A stretch of DNA of 64,000 bases from Neisseriaceae bacterium JH1-16 (GCA_025989215.1 JAPDNP010000006.1:186001-250000); one strand, 5' to 3'. Numbered from the stretch's first letter, positions 19,346 through 29,372 are shown. Notes: generated by a model from the sequence alone, not told the origin. Translations and numbers: made by a program.

Positions 19346-20179
19346 ATGCGTACCGTCCGCCTGCCATCCGGCATCGAAGTCCCCGCCCTGGGCCAGGGCA
19401 CCTGGTTCATGGCCGAGCGCCGCCAGCCGCGCGCCGAGGAGATCGCCGCGCTGCAGCACGGCATCGATCTGGGCATGACCCTGATCGACACCGCCGAGAT
19501 GTACGCCGACGGCGCGGCCGAAACGCTGGTCGGCGAAGCGATCGCCGGCCGGCGCAGCGAGGTGTTCCTGGTCAGCAAGGTCTATCCGTGGAATGCGTCG
19601 CGCCGCGGCACCAAGGCGGCCTGCGAGGCCAGCCTGCGTCGCCTGGGCACCGACCGCATCGATCTGTATCTGCTGCACTGGCGCGGCAGCCATCCGTTCG
19701 CCGACACCGTCGAGGCGATGGAGCAGCTGGTCGACGAGGGCAAGATTCGCCACTGGGGCGTCAGCAATCTGGACGTCGACGATCTGGACGAGCTGTGGAG
19801 TGTCGACAACGGCGAGCGTTGCCAGGTCGACCAGGTGCTGTACAACCTGACCCGGCGCGGCCCGGAATTCGACCTGCTGCCGTGGGCGCGGCAACAGCGC
19901 ATGCCGCTGATGGCGTACAGCCCGATTGAGCAGGGCGGGGTGCCGGCGGACGGCGCGCTGGCCGATGTGGCCGACAAGCATGGCGCCACGCCGCTGCAGG
20001 TGGCGCTGGCCTGGGTGCTGCGCCAGCCGGATGTGATCGCAATCCCGAAGTCGGGCCGCCGCGAGCATGTGGAACTGAACCGCGCCGCGCTCGATCTGGT
20101 GCTGGACGAGGACGACCTGGCACGGCTCGATGCCGAATTCGCGCCGCCACGCCGCAAGCAGCCGCTGGAGATGCTGTAA
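19346..20179 (+). CDS. Aldo/keto reductase (AKR5-like)
   Basis: 277 residues, of the short DkgA/YeaE-like group. Tetrad: Asp in LIDTAEMY, Tyr in the same motif, Lys in LVSKVYP and His in YLLHWRG. The cofactor end is visible as AIPKSGRREHVELN. It probably reduces methylglyoxal-type or other small aldehydes; no neighbour points to a pathway. It is divergent from apbC and shows only 43% or so by-eye similarity in motifs to the other reductase at 15482. Confidence 0.9.
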   Translation: MRTVRLPSGIEVPALGQGTWFMAERRQPRAEEIAALQHGIDLGMTLIDTAEMYADGAAETLVGEAIAGRRSEVFLVSKVYPWNASRRGTKAACEASLRRLGTDRIDLYLLHWRGSHPFADTVEAMEQLVDEGKIRHWGVSNLDVDDLDELWSVDNGERCQVDQVLYNLTRRGPEFDLLPWARQQRMPLMAYSPIEQGGVPADGALADVADKHGATPLQVALAWVLRQPDVIAIPKSGRREHVELNRAALDLVLDEDDLARLDAEFAPPRRKQPLEML

Positions 20180-20286
20180 GCGATATTTCCCGCGCAGGGA
20201 TACCCGGGGCGTCTCCGGACGCCGAGCTCTACCGTTGATGAAACCGGCGCGCGTGCCGGGCGGTTGGCCCCGGTACCAATGCAGAA

Positions 20287-20317
20287 AGGCCCGCATCACC
20301 TTAGGTGATGCGGGCCT
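20287..20317 (-). terminator. Terminator between aldo/keto reductase and 73-residue gene
   Basis: A near-perfect 15-base inverted repeat (AGGCCCGCATCACCT and its complement) with a one-base centre. The T-tail (TTTCTG) is on the minus strand, so it mainly serves the small gene at 20333-20554, but it may also stop the convergent reductase transcript. Confidence 0.8.
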
Positions 20318-20332
20318 GTTCATGCCTATCAA

Positions 20333-20554
20333 TCAGGATTGGGCGTCGCTGCTATCGCCCGAGTCCGTGCTATCGGCGGGTTTGTCTTCGTCTTCCTTCT
20401 TTTCCACCAGCTTTTCGAGGGCACCCGCACCTTCGAAACCGGCCACTGCGGCGGCGGCCTTGGTCAGCAGGCCCGCATCCGGGTCCAGCTTTTCCGCTCC
20501 TTCGACGGCGGCGACTGCACCGGCTACTTCACCCAAGGTATCCAGAATTCCCAT
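20333..20554 (-). CDS. Small acidic/alanine-rich protein, function unknown
   Basis: 73 residues. The ATG at 20554 is chosen because AAAGGA lies seven bases upstream; the sequence starts MGILDTLGEVAGAVAAVEG and ends in a charged tail rich in Glu, Asp, Lys and Ser. The first two thirds are alanine/glycine/valine-rich and helix-prone. There is no signal peptide or known motif. It has its own terminator and its own long upstream region, so it is probably expressed alone. Confidence 0.7.
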   Translation of the reverse strand: MGILDTLGEVAGAVAAVEGAEKLDPDAGLLTKAAAAVAGFEGAGALEKLVEKKEDEDKPADSTDSGDSSDAQS

Positions 20555-20931
20555 CGCGCAATCCTTTGATGTGATTGAAGAGTTTCCATAATGGCACAAC
20601 GGCGTGGGCCGTGCGTCGACTCATGTGCAGTAATGACGTTAAACTTGTTTTTGCGACTGAAGTACCGCTTTTTCATTTCAGACCACGGCGTTCGCACGGC
20701 TCTCACAGAAGCGGCGAACGGTACGCCGGGCTAGGTCGAACGGTTCGGCCAACCTTGTCCTGCCCGCATGGCGATTGTCGCCAACTCTGGTCAATATCGG
20801 CGTTTCACTATATGATTCAATGCCTTGTTTTTTCGGCGCACCGTTGCGGCGCGTCGAATACCGGGAGGCGAGCCGGCTCCGCAATGGATGCCGAGGCCTC
20901 TCTCGTTCTTTAGTTGAAAGGCATTCCCCCT
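20555..20931. other. Intergenic region between small gene and mdfA
   Basis: 377 bases between divergent genes with no supported coding sequence. One uptake-motif core, in the AGG-preceded form, lies on the minus strand at 20744-20752. Promoters for both neighbours must be here but none is unambiguous. Confidence 0.5.
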
Positions 20932-22194
20932 ATGCAAAAAATTTCCGTGCTCAACCGCACGACGCTGCTGTTTCCGCTCGCGTTGGTGCTGTTCGAGTTT
21001 TCCGTCTACATCGCCAATGACATGATCCAGCCGGGCATGGTGATCGTCACCCGCGAATTCGGCGTCGGCGCCGCCTGGATTCCCACCGCGATGACCGCCT
21101 TCCTGCTCGGCGGCGCGCTGTTCCCGTGGCTGATGGGCCCGCTGTCCGACCGCTTGGGCCGACGTCCGGTAATGCTGGGTGGCGCGGCGTTCTTCGTGGT
21201 CAGCTGTCTGGCCACGCTGTTCTCCAACGACATCGTTAGCTTCACCGTGCTGCGCGTGCTGCAGGGCATCGGTCTGTGTTTCATCAGCGCGGTCGGCTAC
21301 GCCACCGTGCAGGAGGCGTTTGAAGAAAAGTCGGCGGTGAAGGTGATGGCACTGATGGCCAATGTGGCGCTGATCGCACCACTGGTCGGCCCGGTGGCCG
21401 GCGCGGCGCTGATCACGGTGTGGCCGTGGCGGATGACCTTCGCGCTGATCGCCGCGGTGGCGGCGATTGCGCTGTTCGGCCTGTGGCGCAAGATGCCGGA
21501 GACGCTGGAGCAGAAGGCCCCGGAACTGTCGCTGCGCTCGCTGAAGGCCGATTATCTCGCGCTGTTGAAGAACTCGCGTTTCATGACCGCTTCGCTGAGT
21601 ATTCCGCTGCTGGCATTGCCGCTGCTCGGCTGGATCGCGCTGTCGCCGGTGTTCCTGATGGAGGAAGCCAAGATGGACCCGGTCGAATACGGCATGTGGC
21701 AGTTCCCGGTGTTCGGTGCGCTGATCATCGGCAACCTGCTGCTGGTGAAGATCACCGACAAGATGCCGCTGGGCCGTTCGGTGTTGCTGGGCCTCGCACC
21801 GCTGTTGGCCGGCATGGTGCTGATGTTCGTCGGGTGTCTGTTCAGCGACGTGCCGCACTACTACATCATTGCCGGTACCAGCCTGATGGCGTTCGCCGAG
21901 GGCCTGTCGTTCGCGGTGCTGTACCGCTTCGCGCTGACTTCCAGCGACGTGTCCAAGGGCGCGACCGCCGCCGGTATCGGCCTGGTGTGTATGGCGATCT
22001 ATGTCGTCGGTATCGAGGGCTTCTCGCTGCTGCACAAGCTGTTCGGCGAAGCCGGCTTCGCCGCGCTGGCGTTGGCCGTGTCGCTGGGCTACGCCTGGCT
22101 GGTGCGCCGGGTGGTGGCGCGGGCGATGGCCGAACGCGTGGCCGAGGCCGAGGCGACGAGCCTGGAGCCTGCGCTGGCCTGCCAGGACGCCTGA
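20932..22194 (+). CDS. mdfA: MFS multidrug efflux pump MdfA
   Basis: 420 residues with twelve expected membrane helices. It follows E. coli MdfA closely: LVLFEFSVYIANDMIQPGM carries the two acidic residues of helix 1 (Glu22, Asp30), then GPLSDRLGRRPVML (MFS motif A) and RVLQGIGLCFISAVGY. Family members exchange cationic and neutral drugs, including chloramphenicol, for protons. The ATG at 20932 is preferred to a TTG 18 bases upstream because GAAAGG is correctly placed. Confidence 0.93.
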   Translation: MQKISVLNRTTLLFPLALVLFEFSVYIANDMIQPGMVIVTREFGVGAAWIPTAMTAFLLGGALFPWLMGPLSDRLGRRPVMLGGAAFFVVSCLATLFSNDIVSFTVLRVLQGIGLCFISAVGYATVQEAFEEKSAVKVMALMANVALIAPLVGPVAGAALITVWPWRMTFALIAAVAAIALFGLWRKMPETLEQKAPELSLRSLKADYLALLKNSRFMTASLSIPLLALPLLGWIALSPVFLMEEAKMDPVEYGMWQFPVFGALIIGNLLLVKITDKMPLGRSVLLGLAPLLAGMVLMFVGCLFSDVPHYYIIAGTSLMAFAEGLSFAVLYRFALTSSDVSKGATAAGIGLVCMAIYVVGIEGFSLLHKLFGEAGFAALALAVSLGYAWLVRRVVARAMAERVAEAEATSLEPALACQDA

Positions 22195-22227
22195 TCGCTA
22201 GTCCGACCCGCTGACTGCAGCCCCCTG

Positions 22228-22263
22228 AAAAGGTTGGCCGAACGCCCGTTCGGCCAACCTTTT
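22228..22263 (+). terminator. Terminator of mdfA built from an inverted uptake-motif pair
   Basis: Seventeen-base-pair perfect stem: AAAAGGTTGGCCGAACG, a two-base centre CC, and its complement ending CCTTTT. Each arm contains one GTTGGCCGAA. Located 34 bases after the mdfA stop. The same arrangement is common in Neisseria, where paired uptake sequences double as terminators. Confidence 0.85.
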
Positions 22264-22303
22264 CTCATTGGCGCGGCCGCGCCGGGCGGCGCGGTGTTGC
22301 TGC

Positions 22304-22309
22304 TATAAT
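22304..22309 (+). promoter_or_regulatory. Probable -10 element of metG promoter
   Basis: A perfect TATAAT 35 bases before the metG ATG. No convincing -35 hexamer is seen at the usual distance, so only the -10 is called. Confidence 0.45.
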
Positions 22310-22343
22310 CGATCGCTTGAAATTCCAATCGGGGTGTTTTTAC

Positions 22344-24407
22344 ATGACAACGCAACGCAAGATTCTGGTCACCAGCGCGCTGCCGTACGCCAACGGCGCG
22401 ATCCACCTCGGGCACATGGTCGAGCACATCCAGACCGACGTCTGGGTGCGCTTCCAGAAGATGCGTGGCCACGCCTGCCACTATGTCTGTGCCGACGACA
22501 CCCACGGTACGCCGATCATGCTGGCCGCCGAGAAGCAGGGCATCACGCCCGAGCAGCTGATCGAGCGCGTCAAGACCGAGCACCTGGCCGACTTCACCGG
22601 CTTCCACATCGGCTACGACAACTACTACAGCACCAACAGCCCGGAAAACAAGCAGTACGCCGAGCACATCTACCGCACGCTGCGCGACAACGGCAAGATT
22701 GTGTCGCGCACCATCGAGCAGCTGTACGACCCGGAAAAGCAGATGTTCCTGCCGGACCGCTTCGTCAAGGGCGAGTGCCCGAAGTGCGGCGCCAAGGACC
22801 AGTACGGCGACAACTGCGAAGTGTGCGGCGCCACCTACAGCCCGACCGAGCTGAAGAATCCGTACTCGGCCGTGTCCGGCGCCACTCCGGTGCTGAAGAG
22901 TTCCGAGCACTACTTCTTCCGCCTGGGCGACTGCGCCGACTTCCTGAAGGGCTGGACCGCCGGTTCGTCCACCCGCGCCGACGGCGAAGTGCAGCCGCAC
23001 CTGCAGGCCGAGTCGCTCAACAAGATGAACGAGTGGATCGAGGGCGGCCTGCACGACTGGGACATCTCGCGCGATGCGCCGTACTTCGGCTTCGAGATTC
23101 CGGACGCGCCGGGCAAGTACTTCTACGTCTGGCTGGACGCGCCCATCGGCTACATGGCGTCGTTCAAGAACCTGTGCGACCGCGTCGGCCTCGACTTCGA
23201 CGACTACTTCCGCGCCGATTCCGACGCCGAGCTGTATCACTTCATCGGCAAGGACATCCTGTACTTCCACGCGCTGTTCTGGCCGGCGATGCTGAAGTAC
23301 GCCGGTTACCGCGCGCCGACCGGCGTGTTCGCGCACGGCTTCCTGACCGTCGACGGCCAGAAGATGTCCAAGTCGCGCGGCACCTTCATCACCGCCAAGT
23401 CCTACCTCGACTGCGGTCTGAACCCGGAGTGGATGCGCTACTACATCGCCGCCAAGCTCAACAGCCGCATCGAGGACATCGATTTGAGCCTCGACGACTT
23501 CGTCGCGCGGGTCAATTCCGACCTGGTCGGCAAGTTCATCAACATCGCCAGCCGTTCGGCCGGCTTCATCGCCAAGCGCTTCGGCGGCAAGTTGGCCGAA
23601 ACGGTGAACGACGGTGAGATCCTGGCCCGCCTGCAGACCGAAGCGGCCGGTATCGCCGCCGCCTACGAGGCGCGCGAGTACGCCAAGGCCTTGCGCGACG
23701 TGATGGGCCTGGCCGACCTGGTCAACGGCTACGTCGACGCCAACAAGCCGTGGGAGCTGGCCAAGCAGGAAGGGCAGGACGCGCGTCTGCAGGAAGTCTG
23801 CACCGTGCTGATCAACGCCTTCCGCCTGCTGACCATCTATCTGAAGCCGGTGCTGCCGAAGCTGGCCGAAGGCGTCGAGGGCTTCCTCAACGTCGCGCCG
23901 CTGACGTGGCGTGACGCCGACAGCCTGCTGCTCGGCCACACCATCAACACCTACCAGCACCTGATGCAGCGCATCGACCCGGTGCTTATCGAAAAACTGA
24001 TCGAAGCGAACAAACAAAGCATGGAAACTCAAGCCCCGGCCGCCGACGCCGCCCAGTACGAACCGCTCGCTGACACCATCGGCATCGACGACTTCGCCAA
24101 GCTCGACCTGCGCGTCGGCAAGGTGCTGGCCTGCCAGTTCGTCGACGGCTCGGACAAGCTGTTGCAGTTCACCGTCGACCTCGGGTTCGAAACGCGCAAT
24201 ATCTTCTCCGGCATCCGCCAGGCCTACCAGGAGCCGGAGAAGCTGATCGGCCGCCACGTGATCGTGGTCGCCAACCTGGCGCCGCGCAAGATGCGCTTCG
24301 GCGTGTCGGCCGGCATGATCGTGTGCGCGTCGGGCGTCGAAGACGGCGAGGGCCTGTTCCTGCTGGACGTGGATGAAGGCGTGAAGCCGGGCATGCGCGT
24401 CGGCTGA
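22344..24407 (+). CDS. metG: Methionine-tRNA ligase
   Basis: 687 residues, charges tRNA-Met and initiator tRNA. Class I features are in order: HLGH (21-24), a zinc-knuckle pair [23 protein letters not shown] in [12 protein letters not shown], and a C-terminal tRNA-binding (OB-fold) domain from about residue 580 that is typical of the dimeric long form. The ATG at 22344 is used; a TTG 27 bases upstream is in frame but lacks support. Strong terminator follows. Confidence 0.97.
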   Translation: MTTQRKILVTSALPYANGAIHLGHMVEHIQTDVWVRFQKMRGHACHYVCADDTHGTPIMLAAEKQGITPEQLIERVKTEHLADFTGFHIGYDNYYSTNSPENKQYAEHIYRTLRDNGKIVSRTIEQLYDPEKQMFLPDRFVKGECPKCGAKDQYGDNCEVCGATYSPTELKNPYSAVSGATPVLKSSEHYFFRLGDCADFLKGWTAGSSTRADGEVQPHLQAESLNKMNEWIEGGLHDWDISRDAPYFGFEIPDAPGKYFYVWLDAPIGYMASFKNLCDRVGLDFDDYFRADSDAELYHFIGKDILYFHALFWPAMLKYAGYRAPTGVFAHGFLTVDGQKMSKSRGTFITAKSYLDCGLNPEWMRYYIAAKLNSRIEDIDLSLDDFVARVNSDLVGKFINIASRSAGFIAKRFGGKLAETVNDGEILARLQTEAAGIAAAYEAREYAKALRDVMGLADLVNGYVDANKPWELAKQEGQDARLQEVCTVLINAFRLLTIYLKPVLPKLAEGVEGFLNVAPLTWRDADSLLLGHTINTYQHLMQRIDPVLIEKLIEANKQSMETQAPAADAAQYEPLADTIGIDDFAKLDLRVGKVLACQFVDGSDKLLQFTVDLGFETRNIFSGIRQAYQEPEKLIGRHVIVVANLAPRKMRFGVSAGMIVCASGVEDGEGLFLLDVDEGVKPGMRVG

Positions 24408-24431
24408 TCACCATACCCTTACCGGGTAAAG

Positions 24432-24470
24432 CAACGCCCCGCCGGAACTTTCCGGCGGGGCGTTGTTCTT
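24432..24470 (+). terminator. Terminator of metG
   Basis: Fifteen-base-pair perfect stem (CAACGCCCCGCCGGA with its complement) and loop ACTT, then TTCTTATT. Confidence 0.85.
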
Positions 24471-24612
24471 ATTACTTCTATGTCATTAAATTGTTACTGA
24501 CATCGCGCCACTTCATGTTAAGTTAGCGGTGCCACATACTTGTCATCTTGGCTTGCTACAGTGACGCAATCCCGAGCCGCTCAGGTGGCGGGCCAACAGT
24601 CAAATTTAAAAT

Positions 24613-24641
24613 TTGCTTGAAAATCAATGATGTAGTAGAAT
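24613..24641 (+). promoter_or_regulatory. Sigma70-type promoter of the 59-residue gene
   Basis: TTGCTT at 24613-24618 and TAGAAT at 24636-24641 with a 17-base spacer, in a locally AT-rich stretch. It would start transcription about 25 bases before the ATG at 24673. Confidence 0.6.
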
Positions 24642-24672
24642 CGTGGTTTGGAAATAAAACGAAAGGATATGA

Positions 24673-24852
24673 ATGAAAATTAACCAACTGAAACCGGGTC
24701 ATAAAATCACTGATCATAAGAATGGCGAAGCCATCCAGTTTGAAGTCGTGCAGGTGAAACCTGTCGGCCGTAAGTTCGAAGTAACGTTCCTCTCGCGTCT
24801 GGGTCTGTCCAGCGCCGTATACCCCGCCGAAGCTTTCGTCGCGGCTCTGTAA
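24673..24852 (+). CDS. Small cytosolic protein of unknown function (59 residues)
   Basis: A short gene that length filters miss. The frame reads MKINQLKPGHKITDHKNGEA and ends SAVYPAEAFVAAL, with GAAAGGA placed six bases before the ATG and a good promoter upstream. Codon use is less G+C-rich than the neighbours at the 5' end. The N-terminal phrase KINQLKPGHKI recalls KOW/OB-type small-barrel starts such as EF-P or IF1-like folds, but this is only a resemblance; I do not recognise the family. Monocistronic. Confidence 0.8.
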   Translation: MKINQLKPGHKITDHKNGEAIQFEVVQVKPVGRKFEVTFLSRLGLSSAVYPAEAFVAAL

Positions 24853-25027
24853 GTCCGTTCTCGCACTTCCGTACTACTTCCCCCTGGTAATTCCCTGATT
24901 TCGTCGCGCCGACGTGGTCGGCGCACGCACATCGCTTGTCAGTTTGTACCCGGCACTTGCCTTGGCAGCCTGTTCGCTTCGGCGTAGCCTGAAGACCTTT
25001 CGGTATTCGGGAATCGCATCAGCAATA

Positions 25028-25306
25028 ATGGCTGCACTTCATCTGATCATCCATGGCAAGGTCCAAGGCGTGTACTACCGCGACAGCGCGGTGGCCATCG
25101 CTCGTGAACTCGGCGTCAAAGGCTGGGTGCGCAACCGTAGCGACGGCACGGTCGAGGCCGTGGTCTGCGGCGACGGCGACGCGGTCGATGCCTTCGTCGC
25201 CTGGGCTCATCAAGGCTCGCCGGCGTCACGCGTCGAGCGCGTCGAGCAGCAGACGCTTGCCGACGCCCCGGAGCTGCTCACCTTCGAGCGCCGCCCGACG
25301 GCCTAG
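25028..25306 (+). CDS. Acylphosphatase
   Basis: 92 residues, hydrolyses acyl phosphates such as acetyl phosphate. The catalytic Arg18 (GKVQGVYYRDS) and Asn36 (GWVRNRSDGTVEA) of the family are present, and the length is standard. The ATG at 25028 is picked as the start matching the family; the ribosome site is weak. It stands alone between the 59-residue gene and a bidirectional terminator. Confidence 0.95.
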   Translation: MAALHLIIHGKVQGVYYRDSAVAIARELGVKGWVRNRSDGTVEAVVCGDGDAVDAFVAWAHQGSPASRVERVEQQTLADAPELLTFERRPTA

Positions 25307-25314
25307 CCAGCATG

Positions 25315-25342
25315 AAAAAACCCGCCGATTGGCGGGTTTTTT
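25315..25342. terminator. Bidirectional terminator between acylphosphatase and urea transporter genes
   Basis: Perfect palindrome AAAAAACCCGCC, loop GATT, GGCGGGTTTTTT, between convergent genes ending at 25306 and 25353. Confidence 0.95.
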
Positions 25343-25352
25343 GCGTCTGGAT

Positions 25353-26222
25353 TCAAGGTGTGGTCGGAGCGGCCCGATCGATTTGCGGCGGACTGTCCAG
25401 CCACAGCATCAGCCAGGTCACCAGATTGAACGGCAAGGTGAAGTAGGGCAGGCCGATCGCACCGAACAGCAGGCACACCGGCGCGCCCAGCGCGATGCCG
25501 ACGCAGCGGGCCTGCACGCTCAAGCCGAACACCGTCAGCCCCTGTGCGATCAGTGCCAGGTTCACCGCCAGGCCGATGGCTTGGCTGGCGGCACCCGGCA
25601 CAACCGCGTCGAAGGCATAGCTGGCCAGCCAGCCGGCCGCCGCCCCCAGTCCCAGCCACAGCCCTTGCTCGCGCGAGGCGAGGGTGATCGCCAGCCACAC
25701 CACCAGGCCGCCCGACAGGCTGCCGATGAAGTTGACTTGGCCTATGCCGCAGGGCAGGAACTGCGCCAGCTCCTTGGCGCAGCCGGCGCCGGACTGCGGC
25801 AGGCCGAGCAGCATCGACAGTTGCCAGGCGCCCCACATCGCCACCACGAACTGGATGGTCAGCGCCGGCAGCCGGCCCCAGGCCACCCAGCGGGCGCTGA
25901 CGAAGGTACTGGCAATGCTGACCAGCGCGAGATAGCCGAACAGTGCGATGCTCGGCTCGAACAGCGTGAACAGCCCGGCACCGCTTAGCGCGGCGTTGTA
26001 GCCGAACAGGCCGAGCTGGGCCTTGTCGGCGGGCAGGCGGGCGAGGCGGGCGGTGGCTAACGCAACAGCGCTGGCGAAGGCCATGCCGGCCGCTGCCCAC
26101 GGCTCGACGCTGGCGAGCGCAAGCAGGATGGCAAGGCCGGTTAACGGCGCATCTTGGAAGTGGATCTGTCCGATCTGCTTGAGCAGTTGCGACAGCGGGG
26201 CGGGCAGCGACAGCGACTTCAT
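25353..26222 (-). CDS. Urea transporter (UT family)
   Basis: 289-residue membrane protein with about ten hydrophobic segments. LFGYNAALSGAGLF and the UT signature LPYFTLPFN (LPxxTxPF) are present, as in bacterial and animal facilitated urea channels. The ATG at 26222 (MKSLSLPAPLSQLL) is chosen; the frame continues upstream but that part is not protein-like. No urease or nikkel genes are near, so urea would be used elsewhere or the channel moves a related small solute. Confidence 0.85.
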   Translation of the reverse strand: MKSLSLPAPLSQLLKQIGQIHFQDAPLTGLAILLALASVEPWAAAGMAFASAVALATARLARLPADKAQLGLFGYNAALSGAGLFTLFEPSIALFGYLALVSIASTFVSARWVAWGRLPALTIQFVVAMWGAWQLSMLLGLPQSGAGCAKELAQFLPCGIGQVNFIGSLSGGLVVWLAITLASREQGLWLGLGAAAGWLASYAFDAVVPGAASQAIGLAVNLALIAQGLTVFGLSVQARCVGIALGAPVCLLFGAIGLPYFTLPFNLVTWLMLWLDSPPQIDRAAPTTP

Positions 26223-26465
26223 GGGGCAACAATCCGGAATGAAAGACGCGGCCGCCCTAGCGCGACCGCGCCCGAATTGTAGAGAAAATGGAAATATTTT
26301 CCAAGTTTTGTGGGTGGCCGGCCGGATTACGCGGTGACAACAGCATGGCGTCACCCCGAGTAGGGTCGGGCGCCATGCGGGCGGTTTCCGTTCTTTCCTG
26401 TCCTTAGCACGCCTTGGCTGGCAAGAAGGGTGCCGGCGGCTCAAGCGCTAGGTCAAGGGCGGTGC

Positions 26466-27245
26466 TCAGTGCCGGGCCGGATCGCGGCGGAACACCCAGT
26501 GGTCGCCGCTGGACGCGTCGCTGTCGAAGGCGTAGCCCTCGCTGTTGAAGTCCTTCAGCCCCTCCGGATTGGTCACGCCGTGTAGCGCAGCCCAGCGCGC
26601 CATCAGGCCGCGCGCGCGTTTGGCGTAGAAGCTGATGATCTTGTACTGGCCGTTCTTCAGGTCCTGGAACACCGGGGTGATCAGACGGCCGGCCAGGCGC
26701 TTCGGTTTCACCGATTTGAAGTACTCGTCCGACGCCAGATTCACTAGCACCTGCTCGTCCTGTTCGGCCAACCTGGCGTTCAGCTCGTCGGTGACCAGAT
26801 CGCCCCAGAAGGCATACAGGTTGGCGCCGCGCGGGTTGGTCAGGCGAGTGCCCATCTCCAGCCGGTACGGCTGCATCAGGTCGAGCGGGCGCAGCACGCC
26901 GTAAAGCCCGGACAGGATGCGCAGGTGGCGCTGCAGGTAGTCCAGCTGCGCCGCATTCAGCGTCGCCGCGCTCAGCCCCTCGTACACGTCGCCCATGAAC
27001 GCCAGCACCGCCTGCTTGGCGTTGTCCGGGGTGAACGGCGGATGCCAGCTGTCGTAGCGGCCGGCGTTCAGCACCGACAGCGCATCGCTGATGCTCATCA
27101 GCTTGCCGATCTCGGCCGGGCTCTGCTGGCGCAGCACCGCGATCAACTCGGCGCTGTGCGCCAGGAAGTCCGGCTGGCTGTGACGGTCGGTCACCGGCGG
27201 GGTGTCGTAATCCAGCGTCTTGGCCGGTGAAATCACCATCAGCAT
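26466..27245 (-). CDS. yaaA: Peroxide stress protein YaaA (UPF0246 family)
   Basis: 259 residues with the family start MLMVISPAKTLDYD and conserved segments HLRILSGLYGVLRPLDLMQPYRLEMG and LASDEYFKSV. In E. coli YaaA lowers free iron during peroxide stress and binds DNA. The gene is single, divergent from dtd, and contains an uptake-motif core at 26763. Confidence 0.95.
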   Translation of the reverse strand: MLMVISPAKTLDYDTPPVTDRHSQPDFLAHSAELIAVLRQQSPAEIGKLMSISDALSVLNAGRYDSWHPPFTPDNAKQAVLAFMGDVYEGLSAATLNAAQLDYLQRHLRILSGLYGVLRPLDLMQPYRLEMGTRLTNPRGANLYAFWGDLVTDELNARLAEQDEQVLVNLASDEYFKSVKPKRLAGRLITPVFQDLKNGQYKIISFYAKRARGLMARWAALHGVTNPEGLKDFNSEGYAFDSDASSGDHWVFRRDPARH

Positions 27246-27343
27246 GCTGTTGTCTCCGTTTGTCCGATAGCCACATATTGTAGCGGCGTTGCGGTCAGAC
27301 TTGGATACAATGCAGCGCTGATTCAGAACATCAGGAGATAGCG

Positions 27344-27796
27344 ATGCGTGTGCTGGTGCAGCGGGTGCGTGAGGCGAGCGTGACGGTGGAAGGCGAAGTG
27401 GTCGGTGCGATCGGCGCCGGGCTGTTGCTGCTGGTCGGGGTCGAAGAGCCCGATGGCGATGCCGACATCGACTGGCTGGTGCGCAAGATCAGCCAGCTGC
27501 GCATCTTCGACGACGAGGCCGGGGTGATGAACCGCTCGGCGCTCGACGTCGGCGCCGAGGTGCTGGCGGTCAGCCAGTTCACCCTATTCGCCAGCGTGAA
27601 GAAGGGCAATCGCCCGTCCTACAGCCGCGCCGCCCGGCCGGAGTTGTCGCAGCCCTTGTTCGATCGCTTCGTCACGGCGCTGTCCGCCACGCTGGCGCGT
27701 CCGGTGCCGACCGGTGTGTTCGGCGCCGAGATGAAGGTGGCGCTGGTCAACGATGGGCCGATCACTATCTGGCTCGACAGCCGTTCGCCCGAGTGA
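27344..27796 (+). CDS. dtd: D-aminoacyl-tRNA deacylase
   Basis: 150 residues, removes D-amino acids from mischarged tRNAs. The family motifs are seen: [13 protein letters not shown] at the start, AVSQFTLF in the middle and the cis-proline region [10 protein letters not shown] near the end. RBS AGGAG at the right distance. Confidence 0.95.
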   Translation: MRVLVQRVREASVTVEGEVVGAIGAGLLLLVGVEEPDGDADIDWLVRKISQLRIFDDEAGVMNRSALDVGAEVLAVSQFTLFASVKKGNRPSYSRAARPELSQPLFDRFVTALSATLARPVPTGVFGAEMKVALVNDGPITIWLDSRSPE

Positions 27797-27863
27797 GGCG
27801 CGAGCTTTATGGGCGTGTGGCCGAGCCGGCCCAGTTTGTGCTGAATCAGTGATGACAAAGACT

Positions 27864-27882
27864 GTCTACAGCATAAGTAGAC
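27864..27882. promoter_or_regulatory. Inverted repeat upstream of sdaA
   Basis: GTCTAC and GTAGAC separated by seven bases, 32 bases before the sdaA ATG. Size and place suit an operator, but the binding protein is unknown. Confidence 0.35.
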
Positions 27883-27913
27883 GCAAAAATTAGATTTGGC
27901 AGGGGACCCCGCA

Positions 27914-29299
27914 ATGATCAGTATTTTCGATATCTTCTCGATCGGTATCGGGCCGTCCAGCTCGCACACCGTCGGGCCGATGAAGGCGGCGAAGGAGTTC
28001 GTCGACGGCCTGGCCGGGCGCGGCGAACTGGGCCGGGTGGCCCGCGTGCAGGCCGAGGTGTTCGGCTCGTTGGCGCTGACCGGCCACGGTCACGGTACCT
28101 TCGACGCGGTGCTGCTCGGCCTGGAAGGCCAGCACCCGCGCACCGTCGATCCACAGCACCTGCAGCGCCGCGCCCGCGAGCTGAAGGTCGGCGACGCCGA
28201 GCTGCGCCTGGCCGGCGAGTACCCGGTCGGCTTCCGCTTTGAGCGCGATTTCCTGGTGCATATGCAGGAATTCCTGCCCAAGCACTCCAACGGCATGCGC
28301 TTCACCGCGTACGACGCGGCCGACGCCGTGCTGGCGAGCCAGGTCTACTACTCGATCGGCGGCGGCTTCATCGTTACCGACGAGGCCTACGGCCAGCCGC
28401 AGCCGGACGCGCTGCCGGTGCCGTTCCCGTTCAAGAGTGCCGCCGACCTGCTGGCACACTGCCGCAGCCAGGGCAAGAGCATCGCGCAGATCATGGTCGC
28501 CAACGAGATGGCGCTGGGGCGCAGCGAGGACGAAATCCGCCGCGACGCGCTGGAGATAGCCGGTGTGATGAAGGACTGTGTGCAAAACGGCTGCAGCCAC
28601 GACGGCACCCTGCCGGGCGGCCTGAACGTGCGCCGCCGCGCACCGGGGCTGTTCCGCAAGATGATCTCGCAGCAGCTGGCCGGCCGGCTCGACGCGATGT
28701 TGTGGCCGATGCTGTACGCGATGGCGGTGAACGAGGAAAACGCCTCGGGCGGCCGCGTGGTCACTGCGCCGACCAACGGCGCCGCCGGCATCGTGCCGTC
28801 GGTGCTGACCTACTATCGCAACTTCTACCCGGGTGCCAGCGATGCCGGCGTGGTCAACTTCCTGTTGACCGCCGGCGCGATCGGCCTGCTCTACAAGATG
28901 AACGCGTCGATCTCCGGCGCCGAGGTCGGCTGTCAGGGCGAGGTTGGCGTGGCCTGCTCGATGGCCGCCGGCGCCTTCGCCGCGGTGATCGGCGGCACGC
29001 TGGAGCAGGTGGAGAACGCCGCCGAGATCGGCATGGAACACCACCTGGGCATGACCTGCGACCCGGTCGGCGGCCTGGTGCAGATTCCGTGCATCGAGCG
29101 CAACGGTGTCGCCGCCGAGCAGGCGATCAAGGTCGCCCAGCTGGCGCTGCTGGAGGACGGCGAGCACAAGGTGTCGCTCGACACGGTGATCGCGACGATG
29201 TTCCAGACCGGCAAGGACATGAAGCACACCTACAAGGAAACCTCGCTCGGCGGTCTGGCGATCGCGGTGCACATCCCGGTGAGCGTGCCGGAGTGCTGA
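27914..29299 (+). CDS. sdaA: L-serine ammonia-lyase (iron-sulfur type)
   Basis: 461 residues; converts L-serine to pyruvate and ammonia using an oxygen-labile 4Fe-4S cluster. The N-terminal domain starts [21 protein letters not shown] and the C-terminal catalytic domain has [15 protein letters not shown] and [18 protein letters not shown] with the cluster cysteines. Start ATG 27914 follows AGGGGA. A natural partner for the amino-acid catabolic genes in the window. Confidence 0.97.
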   Translation: MISIFDIFSIGIGPSSSHTVGPMKAAKEFVDGLAGRGELGRVARVQAEVFGSLALTGHGHGTFDAVLLGLEGQHPRTVDPQHLQRRARELKVGDAELRLAGEYPVGFRFERDFLVHMQEFLPKHSNGMRFTAYDAADAVLASQVYYSIGGGFIVTDEAYGQPQPDALPVPFPFKSAADLLAHCRSQGKSIAQIMVANEMALGRSEDEIRRDALEIAGVMKDCVQNGCSHDGTLPGGLNVRRRAPGLFRKMISQQLAGRLDAMLWPMLYAMAVNEENASGGRVVTAPTNGAAGIVPSVLTYYRNFYPGASDAGVVNFLLTAGAIGLLYKMNASISGAEVGCQGEVGVACSMAAGAFAAVIGGTLEQVENAAEIGMEHHLGMTCDPVGGLVQIPCIERNGVAAEQAIKVAQLALLEDGEHKVSLDTVIATMFQTGKDMKHTYKETSLGGLAIAVHIPVSVPEC

Positions 29300-29309
29300 T
29301 GTCGATATG

Positions 29310-29338
29310 AACGTTGGCCGAAGCGTTCGGCCAACGTT
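29310..29338 (+). terminator. Hairpin from an inverted uptake-motif pair behind sdaA
   Basis: Thirteen-base-pair perfect stem AACGTTGGCCGAA / TTCGGCCAACGTT with loop GCG, eleven bases after the sdaA stop. There is no T-run directly after it; a second, conventional stem at 29349-29372 follows, so the two probably act together. Confidence 0.7.
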
Positions 29339-29348
29339 GGACCAGTCA

Positions 29349-29372
29349 AAAGCCCCGCTTCGGTGGGGCTTT
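29349..29372. terminator. Terminator between sdaA and the 172-residue exported protein gene
   Basis: AAAGCCCC with loop GCTTCGGT and GGGGCTTT, between the convergent genes ending at 29299 and 29402. Confidence 0.75.
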
